This document shows positions 9,266 to 20,445 of a stretch of DNA of 64,000 nucleotides, in pieces; position 1 is the stretch's first letter; every line of letters starts with the position of its first letter. Source of the DNA: Corynebacterium parakroppenstedtii (GTDB lineage Bacteria > Actinomycetota > Actinomycetes > Mycobacteriales > Mycobacteriaceae); contig NZ_JAGSOA010000003.1 of assembly GCF_019754935.1 (NCBI RefSeq), positions 186,001 to 250,000 of the forward strand, given 5' to 3'. A model generated the notes under the pieces. The model was given only the letters and a program-made list of their open reading frames with translations. It did no database searches and had not been told where the DNA came from. The translations under genes were made by a program, and so were the position numbers.

Positions 9266-10377
9266 TGGCATCGATTCCAACAGAGAATTCCACCCAGCCG
9301 ACTTCCGGCAGCTCCACACTCACTTTTGATGACCGCCCGACGGATCACGGCACCCGGGTGGAGTTCCGCGATGTCACCAAGACGTTCAAGCAGGGCAAAC
9401 GCGATACTCACGCGCTCAATGGTATTTCGCTCACTGTCGAGCCGGGCGAGATCCTGGGTGTTATCGGGTATTCCGGCGCGGGTAAATCCACGCTGGTTCG
9501 CATGATTAACGGTTTGGATCGGCCCACCTCGGGGTCGGTCACGCTGGGTAGCACCACGATCACCGATTTGCCGGAGCGGAAACTCCGTGGCCTGCGCAAG
9601 AACATCGGCATGATTTTCCAGCAGTTCAACCTGATGAATTCCCGCACGGCTGCCACGAATGTGGCGTACCCCTTAGCGCTGGCCAAGGTGCCGCGCTCTC
9701 AGCGCTCGAAGCGCGTCAAGGAATTGCTCGACTTCGTCGGTTTGGGCGATAAGGGCAAAAACTACCCTGACCAGCTGTCGGGTGGTCAGAAGCAGCGTGT
9801 GGGAATTGCCCGTTCGTTGGCAACCGATCCTTCGCTTCTTCTTGCCGACGAGGCAACGTCGGCACTGGATCCGGAAACCACTCAGGATGTTCTGGATTTG
9901 CTGCACAAGGTGAACCGGGAACTCGGGATCACCATTGTTGTGATTACTCACGAAATGGAAGTTGTTCGTTCTATTGCGGACCGCGTGGCTGTGATGGAAA
10001 AGGGCAAGGTCGTCGAATATGGGCCGGTGCACGAGATTTTCTCGCATCCTCGTGAGGAAGTGACCAAGCGGTTCGTCGCGACTGCTCTTCGTGATACTCC
10101 CGAGGGCCGCGAGCGTGATTCGCTGCTCACGGAGGTGGCCGATAATCCGCGTGAGCGTCTGATCACGGTTCGTGTCGACGATGCGCGCGACCTGAGTTCG
10201 GCGTTTGCCCTGGCTACTGAGCGGAATGTGACCGTCGGATTTGTGCATGGGGCGGTGAATAATATCCAGGAGCATTCGTTTGGACGGCTAACGGTGAAGC
10301 TGACCGGGCCAAAGGACGGAGTCAAGGATGTTGTTGCTCGTCTTGCCGAGTTAACCGAGTGTGAGGAGATCAACTAA
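9265..10377 (+). CDS. metN: Methionine ABC transporter ATP-binding protein MetN
   Basis: Cytoplasmic ATPase of the methionine importer, 370 residues. Walker A GYSGAGKST is near residue 70, the Q-loop (GMIFQQFNLM) near 118, the ABC signature LSGGQKQRVGIARS near 170, Walker B LLLADEATSALD near 190 and the switch histidine in VITHEME near 230. After residue about 285 comes a C-terminal NIL-type domain, which in MetN binds methionine and gives transinhibition. It is linked by overlapping start/stop codons to metQ upstream and metI downstream. Confidence 0.95.
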   Translation: MASIPTENSTQPTSGSSTLTFDDRPTDHGTRVEFRDVTKTFKQGKRDTHALNGISLTVEPGEILGVIGYSGAGKSTLVRMINGLDRPTSGSVTLGSTTITDLPERKLRGLRKNIGMIFQQFNLMNSRTAATNVAYPLALAKVPRSQRSKRVKELLDFVGLGDKGKNYPDQLSGGQKQRVGIARSLATDPSLLLADEATSALDPETTQDVLDLLHKVNRELGITIVVITHEMEVVRSIADRVAVMEKGKVVEYGPVHEIFSHPREEVTKRFVATALRDTPEGRERDSLLTEVADNPRERLITVRVDDARDLSSAFALATERNVTVGFVHGAVNNIQEHSFGRLTVKLTGPKDGVKDVVARLAELTECEEIN

Positions 10378-11147
10378 TGGTCAGCGTAGCGTTACATACT
10401 GCCGACGCCCTGGCTGGCGTGGGCTCATCAATTCACAATGCTGTGGCTCACGGCGCCGTGGCGCGCGATCTCGTTCTTGCTGCGGGAACGACGGACTGGG
10501 ACAATCTGAAGCCCACGATGATCACAGCGTTTTGGACGACGCTGTGGATGGTCGGGTGGACGATCCTTTTGGGTGGCCTGTTTGGCCTGATCATCGGCGT
10601 GTTGCTGTACGCGTCGAGGTCGTCGGGTGTGTTGGCCAATAAGCCTTTGTATTGGACACTGAATATTTTGGTGAACATTATCCGCCCGATACCGTTCATC
10701 ATTTTGATTGCGGCGGCCGGTCCTCTGACGAAGGCTGTGATGGGGACGACGATCGGCACGGAGGCGGCCACGTTCGTAATGGTGATTGCTGCGACGTTTG
10801 CGGTGGCCCGCATCGTGGAGCAGAACCTGGTGAGCGTTGATCCTGGCGTTGTTGAGGCTGCCCGTGCGATGGGCGCGTCGCCGCTGAAGATTTTGTGGAG
10901 CGTGGTGATCCGTGAGGCTTTGGGCCCGTTGATCTTGGGTTACACGTTCATCTTTATCGCGATTGTCGATATGTCCGCGATGGCTGGCTACATCGGCGGT
11001 GGCGGTTTGGGTGACTTCGCCATCACCTATGGTTACCGTGCCTTCGACTGGAACGTCACTTTGGTGGCGACGGTGATTATCATCGTGCTGGTGCAGTTCG
11101 CCCAGTTGATTGGTAACACGCTTGCGCGGCTGGTCATGCGCCGATAG
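10377..11147 (+). CDS. metI: Methionine ABC transporter permease MetI
   Basis: A 256-residue inner-membrane permease with five to six hydrophobic segments. The coupling-helix region EQNLVSVDPGVVEAARAMGA (about residues 147-166), with the EAA-type glycine, identifies a MetI-family permease, as does the C-terminal YIGGGGLGDFAITYGY. A hydrophilic N-terminal stretch of about 40 residues precedes the first helix. The start overlaps the metN stop by 1 nt (TAATG). A hairpin with a T-run about 20 bp after the stop ends the operon. Confidence 0.94.
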   Translation: MVSVALHTADALAGVGSSIHNAVAHGAVARDLVLAAGTTDWDNLKPTMITAFWTTLWMVGWTILLGGLFGLIIGVLLYASRSSGVLANKPLYWTLNILVNIIRPIPFIILIAAAGPLTKAVMGTTIGTEAATFVMVIAATFAVARIVEQNLVSVDPGVVEAARAMGASPLKILWSVVIREALGPLILGYTFIFIAIVDMSAMAGYIGGGGLGDFAITYGYRAFDWNVTLVATVIIIVLVQFAQLIGNTLARLVMRR

Positions 11148-11163
11148 TGCTTAGTGCAAGAAT

Positions 11164-12246
11164 CTAGACCTGGGTGACATGGTGTGCCACCCAGGTTTTT
11201 CCATGTTTCGGGGGTTTCCCGCACGAGGCCATGACGTCCCCAGCGGACACCTGCTCTAATTGAACAACCCACGTGTCTCCCCGTGATGTCTCAACGGTTC
11301 GCCTCGCTGTTCTTGGATGATGATCGTCGGAGTTGGTTCTGGACGGAGTGCGCCCGTCGGCCGCTATTTTTTCTTCTGCTCTTTCTTGTTCCTGATCTGT
11401 CGTTTCTCTGACAACGAGACTGCCGACGGGAACTGTGTGCGCTCCGAGTTGTTGTGCCACAGCGATTTCTGCGGTCTGTCCTGGTGCATCCCAGCAGCCG
11501 CGGCCACGCAAACCGGTGAGGTACATGTGCCCTTGCGCACTGGTTTTCACGGCATCGATGGCCTGGCCTGTGGGGATCCGCCCGTATGAGTATCCCCAGG
11601 GGAGCAGGATCATGGTAGGCGCAAAGCGATGTCCTTTGGAGTGCGATGTCTCCCACACCTCATCCCCGGAAAAGCACGTTTGCATCCCCGCTGCGAGGGG
11701 ACGTCCTTTAATTGCACAGCAGCGGTCTCTTTTCCCATGCGTGCAGACAAGCATGATCGGGTGGTTGACGCGTTCAACAGGACGAGCGGGAAGTTCGCTT
11801 GTCCCCCACGTACCGTCGGCAAGAGCTTGAATATCGAGGCGGAGGAGGTCTTCGACGCCGGAGATGCGCGTGGTAAAGCAGGTGCCCTGGTCTGTTCTGG
11901 CTATATAGAGTTTTCGTTCGTCGCGGAATTGCCCAGCTCTGCCGGGTTTTCTGATGAACTGCATTGATGCGCCATTATCTTTAAGGACTTTCTTGAGGGG
12001 CGCGGCGAGGTCTCCCAAGACATCGTTATCCATAATGTCCCGACCCCACCCTTTGAGATATTCAACCGCCAGGAAAAGTGTCATGGATTTGGCTGTGCCG
12101 GGGAGAGCTTCGTTGCCAAAGTCTGAGCATCGCATAGTTTTCCACGCCTCGTCGGCCTGGTTGGCCTCAGCACCCTGACGGGCTGAACTCGCACGCTGTG
12201 CACTTATTTGTTCCACTGCCTTTTCTTGCGTAGCTTGTTCCTCCAT
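11164..12246 (-). CDS. Sucrase/ferredoxin-like family protein
   Basis: A protein of 360 residues (from the chosen start) of the Suc_Fer-like family, related to thioredoxin-like [2Fe-2S] ferredoxins. The key segment is CTHGKRDRCCAIKGRPLA with Cys168, Cys176 and Cys177, followed by ETSHSKGHRFAPTMILLPWG with two conserved histidines; these could hold an iron-sulfur cluster. The physiological role is unknown. I chose ATG 12246 because AAGGAAGG lies 4-5 nt upstream; in-frame ATGs at 12267 and 12318 would lack this and the latter overlaps imuB. It follows imuB with about 50 bp between and may be cotranscribed with it. Its 3' end lies inside the metI terminator. Confidence 0.8.
   Translation of the reverse strand: MEEQATQEKAVEQISAQRASSARQGAEANQADEAWKTMRCSDFGNEALPGTAKSMTLFLAVEYLKGWGRDIMDNDVLGDLAAPLKKVLKDNGASMQFIRKPGRAGQFRDERKLYIARTDQGTCFTTRISGVEDLLRLDIQALADGTWGTSELPARPVERVNHPIMLVCTHGKRDRCCAIKGRPLAAGMQTCFSGDEVWETSHSKGHRFAPTMILLPWGYSYGRIPTGQAIDAVKTSAQGHMYLTGLRGRGCWDAPGQTAEIAVAQQLGAHTVPVGSLVVRETTDQEQERAEEKIAADGRTPSRTNSDDHHPRTARRTVETSRGDTWVVQLEQVSAGDVMASCGKPPKHGKTWVAHHVTQV
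11168..11200 (+). terminator. Rho-independent terminator of metQNI
   Basis: A 9-bp stem ACCTGGGTG / CACCCAGGT (11168-11176, 11188-11196) with an 11-nt loop is followed by T residues to 11200. It ends plus-strand transcription from metI. The same bases encode the last residues of the convergent sucrase/ferredoxin-like gene. Confidence 0.85.
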
Positions 12247-12298
12247 GTGCCCTTCCTTGGTGGTCATAGAGCATGAGGGTACCCGCGTGCTGCATGGT

Positions 12299-14023
12299 TC
12301 ACCGATATACGCCTTCAATTCGCCACTTCTTTCCTCGGCAGATGAGTAGCAGACCGCTGGGCTGGTTTGTGGTCACTTGTAGTCGTGCGAAGCGACGTCC
12401 TTGTGCCCACCATTGCTCATCGACGGGCCAGGGGCCGGACCATCCTGTGATGTCATAGCGTTTAGTTCCCCATGCCACACAGGCTGGCTGGGCACTGAGT
12501 AGTGAGCGTCCTGTCACGATAATGTCGTGCCCGTCTTCGTCGAGAAGAGAGACTCCACTTGCAGGGTGTGCAGCACTAGGCCCACGTTCGACGCGTTTGG
12601 TGACTGGGATAGGAGCTGGAAATTGGCCTGGCCACGAATACGTACTGCTCGGGAGATCAGGGGCTGATTCCCCTACGGGAATAAGAGCAATGCGGTCCTC
12701 AGGGCCACGCCCGCCTTTTAGCACGGGAGTGCATACTCTGTCTGGTCCCAGCATTGTCTGCACCCGAGCCAATGCGGCATGAGCAGCATGGTCTTCCTTG
12801 GCGCCCCATAAACCACGCATGGAACTGCTTGTCGTTTCGATGGGGTCAAGGGTGAGTTCGCATACTCCCACGCCAACTGGGGTTGTGTCGACCTCGATGT
12901 TATTGGGCGCCCCGGAGCTATGGGGCACACCCGCCGATCCATCTTCAGATTCCCCGGCTGTGGCAGCAGCATGTGATACAAAGCGGTGAAGCCACCCTTC
13001 CAGTTGCCACCGCACTCGCTGAGCAATCGCATGTTCTGTGAGCTGGTCAGTGCACCGCCACACTCGTTCCAATTCATGATCCCCCTCAGGGGTGCGGATA
13101 AGTGCCCGTATAGCAACACGCAAACATATTTGCCCTCTATCTGACAGTTGATCATGAAGATCTGCCGCTAAACGACGACCAATAAACGCCACCGTATCGG
13201 AGCGGAACTCAGGTGAATCACAATGATGCGTAACAGCAAGATCACCGTTGTTTTCTTGGGGAGCTAGCCGCCGTGATGGAGCGCCACGGGCAATAGACCA
13301 CCACCACAAGCCCTCGGTGCCAAAACGAGAGGAGACATCTCGTCGCGATAAGGCAGCCCAGTCCCCCATGCGCGTTATACCCATTTTCTCTACAGTGTCC
13401 ACCAGTGCTTGTGGCTGACCTAATGCTTTGTCCTCGCACAATGTCCGCACAGGTAGCCCGGCCAAGAAATCTGCATCGTGCCCCTCCGGGATAGTCATGC
13501 CCCGACGAGCAGCGAACACCGCAGTCGGTAGTGTTCCTGCAGCTCCGGCGATAACGTCCACTCCCGGCCGAGCGACAGCATCAAGAACCATGGTGATCGC
13601 ACGTTCTTCTGAACCGTAATATTTCACCAGCGGTGCCGACTTCACAGCAATAAGTCCGGGACGTAAAAGCTCGATACCAGCGGAAATGCAATCAACGTCG
13701 GCAACAAAGTCTTCAAAATATCTGGCATCACGGTCGTCGTCGGCGGGCATGATGTGCATCGTCGGGCACAACGACTGAGCCTGTCTGCGTTTCATGCCAC
13801 GTCGGACTCCTACATGCCGCGCCTGGCGGTCACACACATACACACCATGCTGGTCCACCAATGCCAGTGGTCCCTCCGGAACCTCGTTGTCACTGCGGGC
13901 AGCATAGAGAGGGAAATCTGGAACCCAAAGGACTATTGTTCGCTCATCCACGGGCACACCTGATTGGTCACCATGAGGGTCATCTGCGCGCTGGCCTGCA
14001 GCAATAGAGTTACCTCGTGTCAT
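12299..14023 (-). CDS. imuB: ImuB, catalytically inactive Y-family polymerase of the mutasome
   Basis: A 574-residue Y-family polymerase homolog that bridges DnaE2, ImuA' and the beta clamp in SOS mutagenesis. The usual N-terminal catalytic DxDxFFAxVE motif is replaced by LWVPDFPLYAAR (about residues 32-43), lacking the metal-binding acidic pair, which is the hallmark of ImuB. The palm, HhH (PVRTLCEDKALG, MGITRMGDWAAL) and little-finger regions follow. A long C-terminal part shows no clear motif. The start overlaps the imuA' stop by 4 nt (ATGA), so the two are translationally coupled. The downstream sucrase/ferredoxin-like gene lies close by on the same strand. Confidence 0.92.
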   Translation of the reverse strand: MTRGNSIAAGQRADDPHGDQSGVPVDERTIVLWVPDFPLYAARSDNEVPEGPLALVDQHGVYVCDRQARHVGVRRGMKRRQAQSLCPTMHIMPADDDRDARYFEDFVADVDCISAGIELLRPGLIAVKSAPLVKYYGSEERAITMVLDAVARPGVDVIAGAAGTLPTAVFAARRGMTIPEGHDADFLAGLPVRTLCEDKALGQPQALVDTVEKMGITRMGDWAALSRRDVSSRFGTEGLWWWSIARGAPSRRLAPQENNGDLAVTHHCDSPEFRSDTVAFIGRRLAADLHDQLSDRGQICLRVAIRALIRTPEGDHELERVWRCTDQLTEHAIAQRVRWQLEGWLHRFVSHAAATAGESEDGSAGVPHSSGAPNNIEVDTTPVGVGVCELTLDPIETTSSSMRGLWGAKEDHAAHAALARVQTMLGPDRVCTPVLKGGRGPEDRIALIPVGESAPDLPSSTYSWPGQFPAPIPVTKRVERGPSAAHPASGVSLLDEDGHDIIVTGRSLLSAQPACVAWGTKRYDITGWSGPWPVDEQWWAQGRRFARLQVTTNQPSGLLLICRGKKWRIEGVYR

Positions 14024-14892
14024 CCTGCGGCCTCCACTGCGTTCAGATCAAGAGCTTTGACGTTCTTGCGCCAATGGTGGGTCTGCGTCGGGCGATGGTG
14101 GCGTATCGGCTGGGCGAAGGACCCCACGCCCATATGCCACTGCCCTCGCTGAGGAGGTCGATGCCGATCCACCACACGCATATCCACGCTCATGCCACGA
14201 ATGCGCCCGCGTCCACGGCCTAAACCCCGAAAAGCGCTCACGGTGGCGTCGATACGCAAAGAAACACCAGGCCACCGCACACCGCAGACCAGAAGGACAC
14301 ATCGAGACGAGCGCACACGGCTCATCACTGGCCGAGCCAAGGATGGCGGCACATCTGCCTGGCCCTGGCCACAATAAATAACAAGGTCCATCCCCTCGCA
14401 CAGCACACCCAGCACGCTGAGAGGATCGGGGGCGTTGATATCCGCGTCGCCAGTAGCGTCGGGACAATCGACCACGGCGATTAACGATAAATCACCGCCC
14501 GCATCTGAGACCGCGGCCCACAAGAGGTCACTCAATCCGATAACAGCAACGTGTTTTCCTGCGGCGGTTACCTGGGCAATGATGTGCACCAGCGCCGTCG
14601 GACAATCCGCAATCGATGTTGCCGCGCCACGAGGAAGACCGCCCAACGATGTCAGCTCCCCCAATGGCCCTTGCAGAGAGAGGACTTCCAGCATCGAACG
14701 TTCGAACGATTCTTTTCCCTCAGTATGCGAACATCGTTCACTAAAATGCGGCAAAGAGCCGGATTCCTTGGTGTGAGGATAGTCTGGCACCGACACCAGA
14801 TGAGCCATGCGCGAGCGCAGGATTTCCACCTTTTCACCATTCGAAAGTGCAGTAAGGTCCGTAGCTACTGCACGAGCCCCCGCCTGCGTCAT
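14020..14892 (-). CDS. imuA': ImuA', RecA-like mutasome component
   Basis: A 290-residue RecA-superfamily protein found with imuB and dnaE2 in actinobacteria. Visible features are a Walker-A-like strand region that has lost the GxxxxGK(T/S) motif (LGGLPRGAATSIAD near residue 83), a hydrophobic beta-strand/Walker-B-like segment (MDLVIYCGQG near 165) and a basic Arg-rich C-terminal region (RGLGRGRGRIRGMS). Loss of the P-loop is typical of ImuA'. It is first in an operon with imuB (4-nt overlap). LexA-like sequences lie upstream: a weak one at 15026-15041 and a strong one at 15183-15198. Confidence 0.85.
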   Translation of the reverse strand: MTQAGARAVATDLTALSNGEKVEILRSRMAHLVSVPDYPHTKESGSLPHFSERCSHTEGKESFERSMLEVLSLQGPLGELTSLGGLPRGAATSIADCPTALVHIIAQVTAAGKHVAVIGLSDLLWAAVSDAGGDLSLIAVVDCPDATGDADINAPDPLSVLGVLCEGMDLVIYCGQGQADVPPSLARPVMSRVRSSRCVLLVCGVRWPGVSLRIDATVSAFRGLGRGRGRIRGMSVDMRVVDRHRPPQRGQWHMGVGSFAQPIRHHRPTQTHHWRKNVKALDLNAVEAAG

Positions 14893-15128
14893 CTTTGATC
14901 AGTCCCCACACCCAGGAAAGGATAAAAATGACCTTTTACCTGCCCATACATAAGTCCACAGGGGGATACAAGGAGAGATAAGCACTCCATCCAACTAGCT
15001 CGCAGAGTGGACGATATACGATTTTTAGAACGTACGTACCCATAAAAATAAGCCACTATCGTCCACCTTCTTCTTCGTTGAGCGTCGGCTATACTTCATA
15101 CTCATCGCACCTTCGAACCGAAGGAGCT

Positions 15129-15203
15129 ATGAAAAGTTGTACCGGTCCGCCCGGACATAAGAATCGAAAACTCGTGGAATTATCGTACACATGTTCGATA
15201 TAA
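15129..15203 (+). CDS. Candidate 24-residue leader/small ORF
   Basis: ATG 15129 follows AAGGAG with ideal spacing, and a -10-like TATACT lies about 35 bp upstream. The frame gives 24 residues, beginning MKSCTGPPGHK and ending YTCSI, with no recognisable motif. Its 3' end contains the LexA box. It may be a true small SOS-linked peptide, a leader for the membrane gene that starts 125 bp later, or chance. Confidence 0.25.
   Translation: MKSCTGPPGHKNRKLVELSYTCSI
15183..15198. promoter_or_regulatory. LexA (SOS) box between imuA' and membrane protein gene
   Basis: TCGTACACATGTTCGA matches the corynebacterial LexA consensus TCGAACANNTGTTCGA at 13 of 14 defined positions. It is directly followed by the plus-strand TATAAA (15198-15203), so LexA could block a promoter toward the membrane gene; it lies 290 bp from imuA', which it may also control. 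Confidence 0.75.
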
Positions 15204-15327
15204 AAAGTCTAGAGGGCAACAAGAAACACCCCACCCAACCCCGAATACGAAGAAAACGCCTGGTCAATCCCCCAGACCTAGGCGCACTAGCCCCTACTGA
15301 TGGCCAAACAACTACCCTGAAACATAT

Positions 15328-15790
15328 GACTAACGACGACACTCACCGCGACAACAACCGTGAAGCATCCGACCACGAGCTCACTGAATCCGAGTACATC
15401 ACCACGGTCTCGACACCGAATCTGGTACGAACTATCGCGTCGCTTCTCCTCGGTGGCGCCGTGGGAGTCATGGGGTTTGCCATCGCGCCGCTGCTTAAAG
15501 TCATTCTGCTCATCGTCCTCGCAGGTGCTGGGCTACTTTTCATCACTATTCACCCGTACCGACGTGACGTGAGCGCCGCCTACATGAATCGATACGGGGA
15601 ATACCGGACCACAGTCCGACGGCTCATCCCCCTCTTCCCCGACTGGCTAGCCCTCATGATCCTCCCCGTTATCCCCATGCAGGGAACGTTCCTGGGCATC
15701 ATCGCCTTCGTCGTAGCGAGCGTCTATAACTACCTCGTTTTCCCCTGGATCGACGGCACCGCGTACACCCAAGAACCCGACACCCCGTAG
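15328..15790 (+). CDS. Small membrane protein of unknown function
   Basis: About 153 residues from ATG 15328 (MTNDDTHRDNN). A charged N-terminus of about 40 residues precedes two adjacent hydrophobic helices (TIASLLLGGAVGVMGFAIAP; LLKVILLIVLAGAGLLFIT), a short polar loop (HPYRRDVSAAYMNRYGEYR) and two further helices (LALMILPVIPMQ; FLGIIAFVVASVYNYLVF), so four membrane segments are likely. I do not recognise a family with certainty. An in-frame upstream ATG at 15191 lies inside the LexA box and is less credible. Placement just behind a strong LexA box and divergent from imuA'-imuB suggests an SOS-induced membrane protein, possibly affecting division; that is inference. Confidence 0.75.
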
Positions 15791-15874
15791 TGCCGACGCG
15801 GCAAACCTCGCTCAAGCGTCGACAGGGGTCCCCGCTGAAGCGTCGGCCGACCCCGATTCACACGCCGACGCGAG

Positions 15875-17449
15875 CTACTCCCACTCAATCGTTCCCGGAG
15901 GCTTCGAGGTGCAATCCAACACCACGCGATTCACTTCAGCGACCTCATTGGTAATGCGGGTCGAAATCTTCTCCATCACGTCATAGGGAATACGCGTCCA
16001 GTCCGCTGTCATCGCATCTTCCGACGACACTGGCCTCAACACAATCGGATGGCCATAAGTCCGGCCGTCGCCCTGCACTCCCACGGACCTCACATCCGCC
16101 AGCAAGACCACGGGGCACTGCCAAATCGAATCGTCCAGCCCCGCAGCGGACAACTCCTGGCGAACAATCGCATCCGCCTCGCGAAGCGTCGCCAAACGGT
16201 CAGAAGTAACCTCCCCGATAATGCGAATACCCAATCCCGGACCGGGGAAAGGTTGGCGCGCCACAATAGCGCTGGGCAAACCAAGCTCGCGACCCACAGC
16301 ACGAACCTCGTCCTTGAACAGCAAACGCAGCGGCTCTACCAGGGTAAACTCGACGTCGTCGGGCAGGCCTCCCACATTGTGGTGGCTCTTGATATTCGCC
16401 GTGCCGCTGCCCCCACCGGACTCCACCACGTCCGGGTACAACGTGCCCTGCACGAGGAAATCAACGCGCGCTCCCTCCGGCGCATCGGACAACACACCAG
16501 CAACAGCGCGCTCGAATGAACGAATGAACTCGTTACCGATCGCCTTCCGTTTCTTCTCCGGGTCCGTCACGCCCTTCAACGCCGACAAGAACGCGTCGGT
16601 TTCGTCGACCGTGACCAGGTTCGCGCCCGTCGACGCAACAAAATCATTCTCGACCTGCTCGCGCTCCCCCTTGCGCAACAAACCATGGTCAACAAACACA
16701 CAGGTCAAGCGGTCACCGATCGCCCGCTGCACCAGGGCAGCGGCGACGGCCGAATCCACACCGCCGGACAGGCCACAAATAGCCCGCCCCTCAGGTCCAA
16801 CCTGCTGGCGGACCTGTTCCACCAGTTGATCGGCAATATTGCCGGGCGTCCACGTCTGCTTCAGCCCAGCAATTTGCGTCAAGAAACGCTCAAGAACCTT
16901 CTGCCCCTCGGGCGAATGCATAACCTCCGGGTGATACTGCACACCAGCCATGTGCCGATCGGCGTCCTCGAAGGCAGCCACCGGGGCACCGGACGAACGG
17001 CCCGTCACCACGAACCCCTCCGGGGCCTCGGAGACGGCATCACCGTGGCTCATCCACACGTCGTTCACTGCACCGTCGTGCAAGAGGCCACCATCACCGA
17101 CGATGGACATCGTTGTCCGGCCATATTCGCGATCCCCCGTGCGCGCGACAACTCCGCCTAACGCGTGCGTCATCGCCTGGAATCCGTAGCAAATGCCGAA
17201 CACGGGCACGCCCAAGTCCAGCACCGAGGGATCAAAAACAGGTGCGTCATCAGCGTAAACACTGGAGGGCCCGCCCGAGAGGATCAGCGCGGCCGGGTGC
17301 TTCGCCTTGATTTCCTCCACCGACGCGGTGTGCGGAATGACCTCGGAATAGATGCGGGCCTCACGCACGCGCCGAGCAATGAGCTGGGCATACTGGGCAC
17401 CAAAGTCAACGACAAGAACAGGAGACGGGGTTTGTTGCTGTTCACTCAC
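15875..17449 (-). CDS. guaA: GMP synthase (glutamine-hydrolysing)
   Basis: A 524-residue cytoplasmic enzyme that turns XMP, glutamine and ATP into GMP, the last step of guanine nucleotide synthesis. The class I glutamine amidotransferase domain (residues about 10-200) has the nucleophile Cys87 in GICYGFQ and the His/Glu of QYHPEV near 173. The ATP-pyrophosphatase domain has the PP-loop [11 protein letters not shown] near 229, and the C-terminal dimerisation domain holds FPGPGLGIR and KPPGTIEWE. All catalytic residues are present. It is downstream of guaB and guaB3 on the same strand, as in other corynebacteria. Confidence 0.98.
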   Translation of the reverse strand: MSEQQQTPSPVLVVDFGAQYAQLIARRVREARIYSEVIPHTASVEEIKAKHPAALILSGGPSSVYADDAPVFDPSVLDLGVPVFGICYGFQAMTHALGGVVARTGDREYGRTTMSIVGDGGLLHDGAVNDVWMSHGDAVSEAPEGFVVTGRSSGAPVAAFEDADRHMAGVQYHPEVMHSPEGQKVLERFLTQIAGLKQTWTPGNIADQLVEQVRQQVGPEGRAICGLSGGVDSAVAAALVQRAIGDRLTCVFVDHGLLRKGEREQVENDFVASTGANLVTVDETDAFLSALKGVTDPEKKRKAIGNEFIRSFERAVAGVLSDAPEGARVDFLVQGTLYPDVVESGGGSGTANIKSHHNVGGLPDDVEFTLVEPLRLLFKDEVRAVGRELGLPSAIVARQPFPGPGLGIRIIGEVTSDRLATLREADAIVRQELSAAGLDDSIWQCPVVLLADVRSVGVQGDGRTYGHPIVLRPVSSEDAMTADWTRIPYDVMEKISTRITNEVAEVNRVVLDCTSKPPGTIEWE

Positions 17450-17516
17450 GCAGAAGACTCTACCGCGTCAGATGGACAAACCTCGACCCCGTCTCACACT
17501 CCAAGGTCATCACCAG

Positions 17517-18671
17517 CTACAGCCAGGACCGAACGCTCAACTGAACCTTCTGGAAATCCTTCAAGTTCGTGTATCCAGCCTTCGCCATCGAACGCCGAAC
17601 ACCGCCGATCAGATTCAAACTGCCGAATGGTTCCGTCGCCGGCCCCGTAAGAACTTTCTCCAAGGATGGGGCCTCATCGCGCTCAATGAGCAGGTTCTCG
17701 ATAACCCCACGCGGGAACCGCGGATGCGCAGCCACCGAAGGCCAGTAGTATCCGGTCGCTGCAGCTTCCTTGGCCTGCGACAACGGGCTGCCCAGCATCA
17801 CAGCGTCAGCCCCACACGCGATGGCTTTCACCATCTCACCCGAGGTTTCCAACTCACTATCCGCGATCACGTGAACATACCGGCCGCCGGTCTCATCCAA
17901 ATAATCGCGACGTGCAGCCGCCGCGTCAGCAATGGCCGTCGCCTTCGGGGCATCAATACCCAGTGTGTCCGCATTCGTCGTCGATCCACCACCGACGATA
18001 ATGCCGGCCGCGCCCGTCCTCATCAGATGCAAGGCCGTTGTGTAATCCAACACCGACCCCGCAATGACAGGAACATCCAACGAGCCGATAAACTCCTTCA
18101 AGTTCAGGGGCGTTCCATCAGCCGACACGTGCTCGGCCGAAATCAACGTTCCTTGAATAACCACGATCTCGGCACCTGCCGCGACCACCACCGGAGCGAG
18201 CTCCCGGGCGTTTTGTGGCGATACGCGGACCACCGTCGTCACGCCCGAAGCGCGAACATCGCGAATACGGTCCGACAATAAATCCTTGTCCAGCGGAAGA
18301 CCATGCAGCTTTTGCAACAGCGGGATAGCCCGATTGGTCATCTGGCCATCGTCGTAGCCCTCTTCATCGAAGGCCGTCGACACGATCTGTTCCACGGCGG
18401 CGTCCATGTCCGCCACGCGCCCCCATAGACCTTCAGCGTTAATAACCGCAGCGCCCCCCAGACGGCCCATTTCACTAATGAAATCCACGCTGGTTAATGC
18501 GTCGCTCGGTTGTGCCAGGACAGGAATGCCGAAGTGGTACGCGTCGATCGTCCACGATGTATCCACGTCTTTCGACGACCGCGTGCGCCTGTTGGGCACG
18601 ATCGTGATGTCATCGAGCCCGTATGTCCGGCGAGCTTCCCGCCCCAAACCAATTTCCACAACTTCACGCAT
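17517..18671 (-). CDS. guaB3: GuaB3 family IMP dehydrogenase-related protein
   Basis: A 384-residue TIM-barrel protein of the IMPDH/GMP-reductase superfamily without CBS domains. It begins with the family pattern GLDDITIVPNRRTRSSKDVD and has the phosphate-binding GAAGIIVGGG region near 228. The catalytic loop differs from true IMPDH: where GSxCxTR is expected it reads GGGSTTNADTLG, with no cysteine. That and its place next to guaB match actinobacterial GuaB3, whose activity is unclear. It lies between guaB and guaA and probably belongs to the same transcription unit. Confidence 0.9.
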   Translation of the reverse strand: MREVVEIGLGREARRTYGLDDITIVPNRRTRSSKDVDTSWTIDAYHFGIPVLAQPSDALTSVDFISEMGRLGGAAVINAEGLWGRVADMDAAVEQIVSTAFDEEGYDDGQMTNRAIPLLQKLHGLPLDKDLLSDRIRDVRASGVTTVVRVSPQNARELAPVVVAAGAEIVVIQGTLISAEHVSADGTPLNLKEFIGSLDVPVIAGSVLDYTTALHLMRTGAAGIIVGGGSTTNADTLGIDAPKATAIADAAAARRDYLDETGGRYVHVIADSELETSGEMVKAIACGADAVMLGSPLSQAKEAAATGYYWPSVAAHPRFPRGVIENLLIERDEAPSLEKVLTGPATEPFGSLNLIGGVRRSMAKAGYTNLKDFQKVQLSVRSWL

Positions 18672-18829
18672 GATTTTCTATATTTCCTCACAGTGACAGG
18701 CAGCCCGAACCGGCTGCCGACAACAAAACAATTCACTCAATTAATCCCGGCTATGTCGCGCGACCAACTCGGCCCGACGACGACGGAGGCCGCGCGTGGC
18801 CCACACACGCGACGTGGCCGACGATGCCT

Positions 18830-20347
<1,518 letters not shown>

Positions 20348-20445
20348 TTATCTCCTAGGACCATGACGAAAACGAAGTGCCACCACGCACTCTTTTGCCA
20401 TATGCTACCGCAAAAATTTTGAGGCACATGGGCTAGCCTAGTGGA

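Larger units (their letters stand above)
14893..15327. other. Divergent SOS control region imuA' / membrane gene
   Basis: A 435 bp gap between divergent genes. It holds a weak LexA-like half-dyad (15026-15041, about 8 of 14 positions) just upstream of a minus-strand TATATC that could serve imuA'; a plus-strand -10 TATACT at 15090-15095; a small ORF with a strong ribosome binding site at 15129-15203; and a near-perfect LexA box at 15183-15198. Confidence 0.55.

Noticed and set aside
14694..14705. TCGAACGTTCGA palindrome inside imuA', LexA-like
   Set aside because: It lies in the coding sequence and has the half-sites adjoining instead of the LexA spacing.
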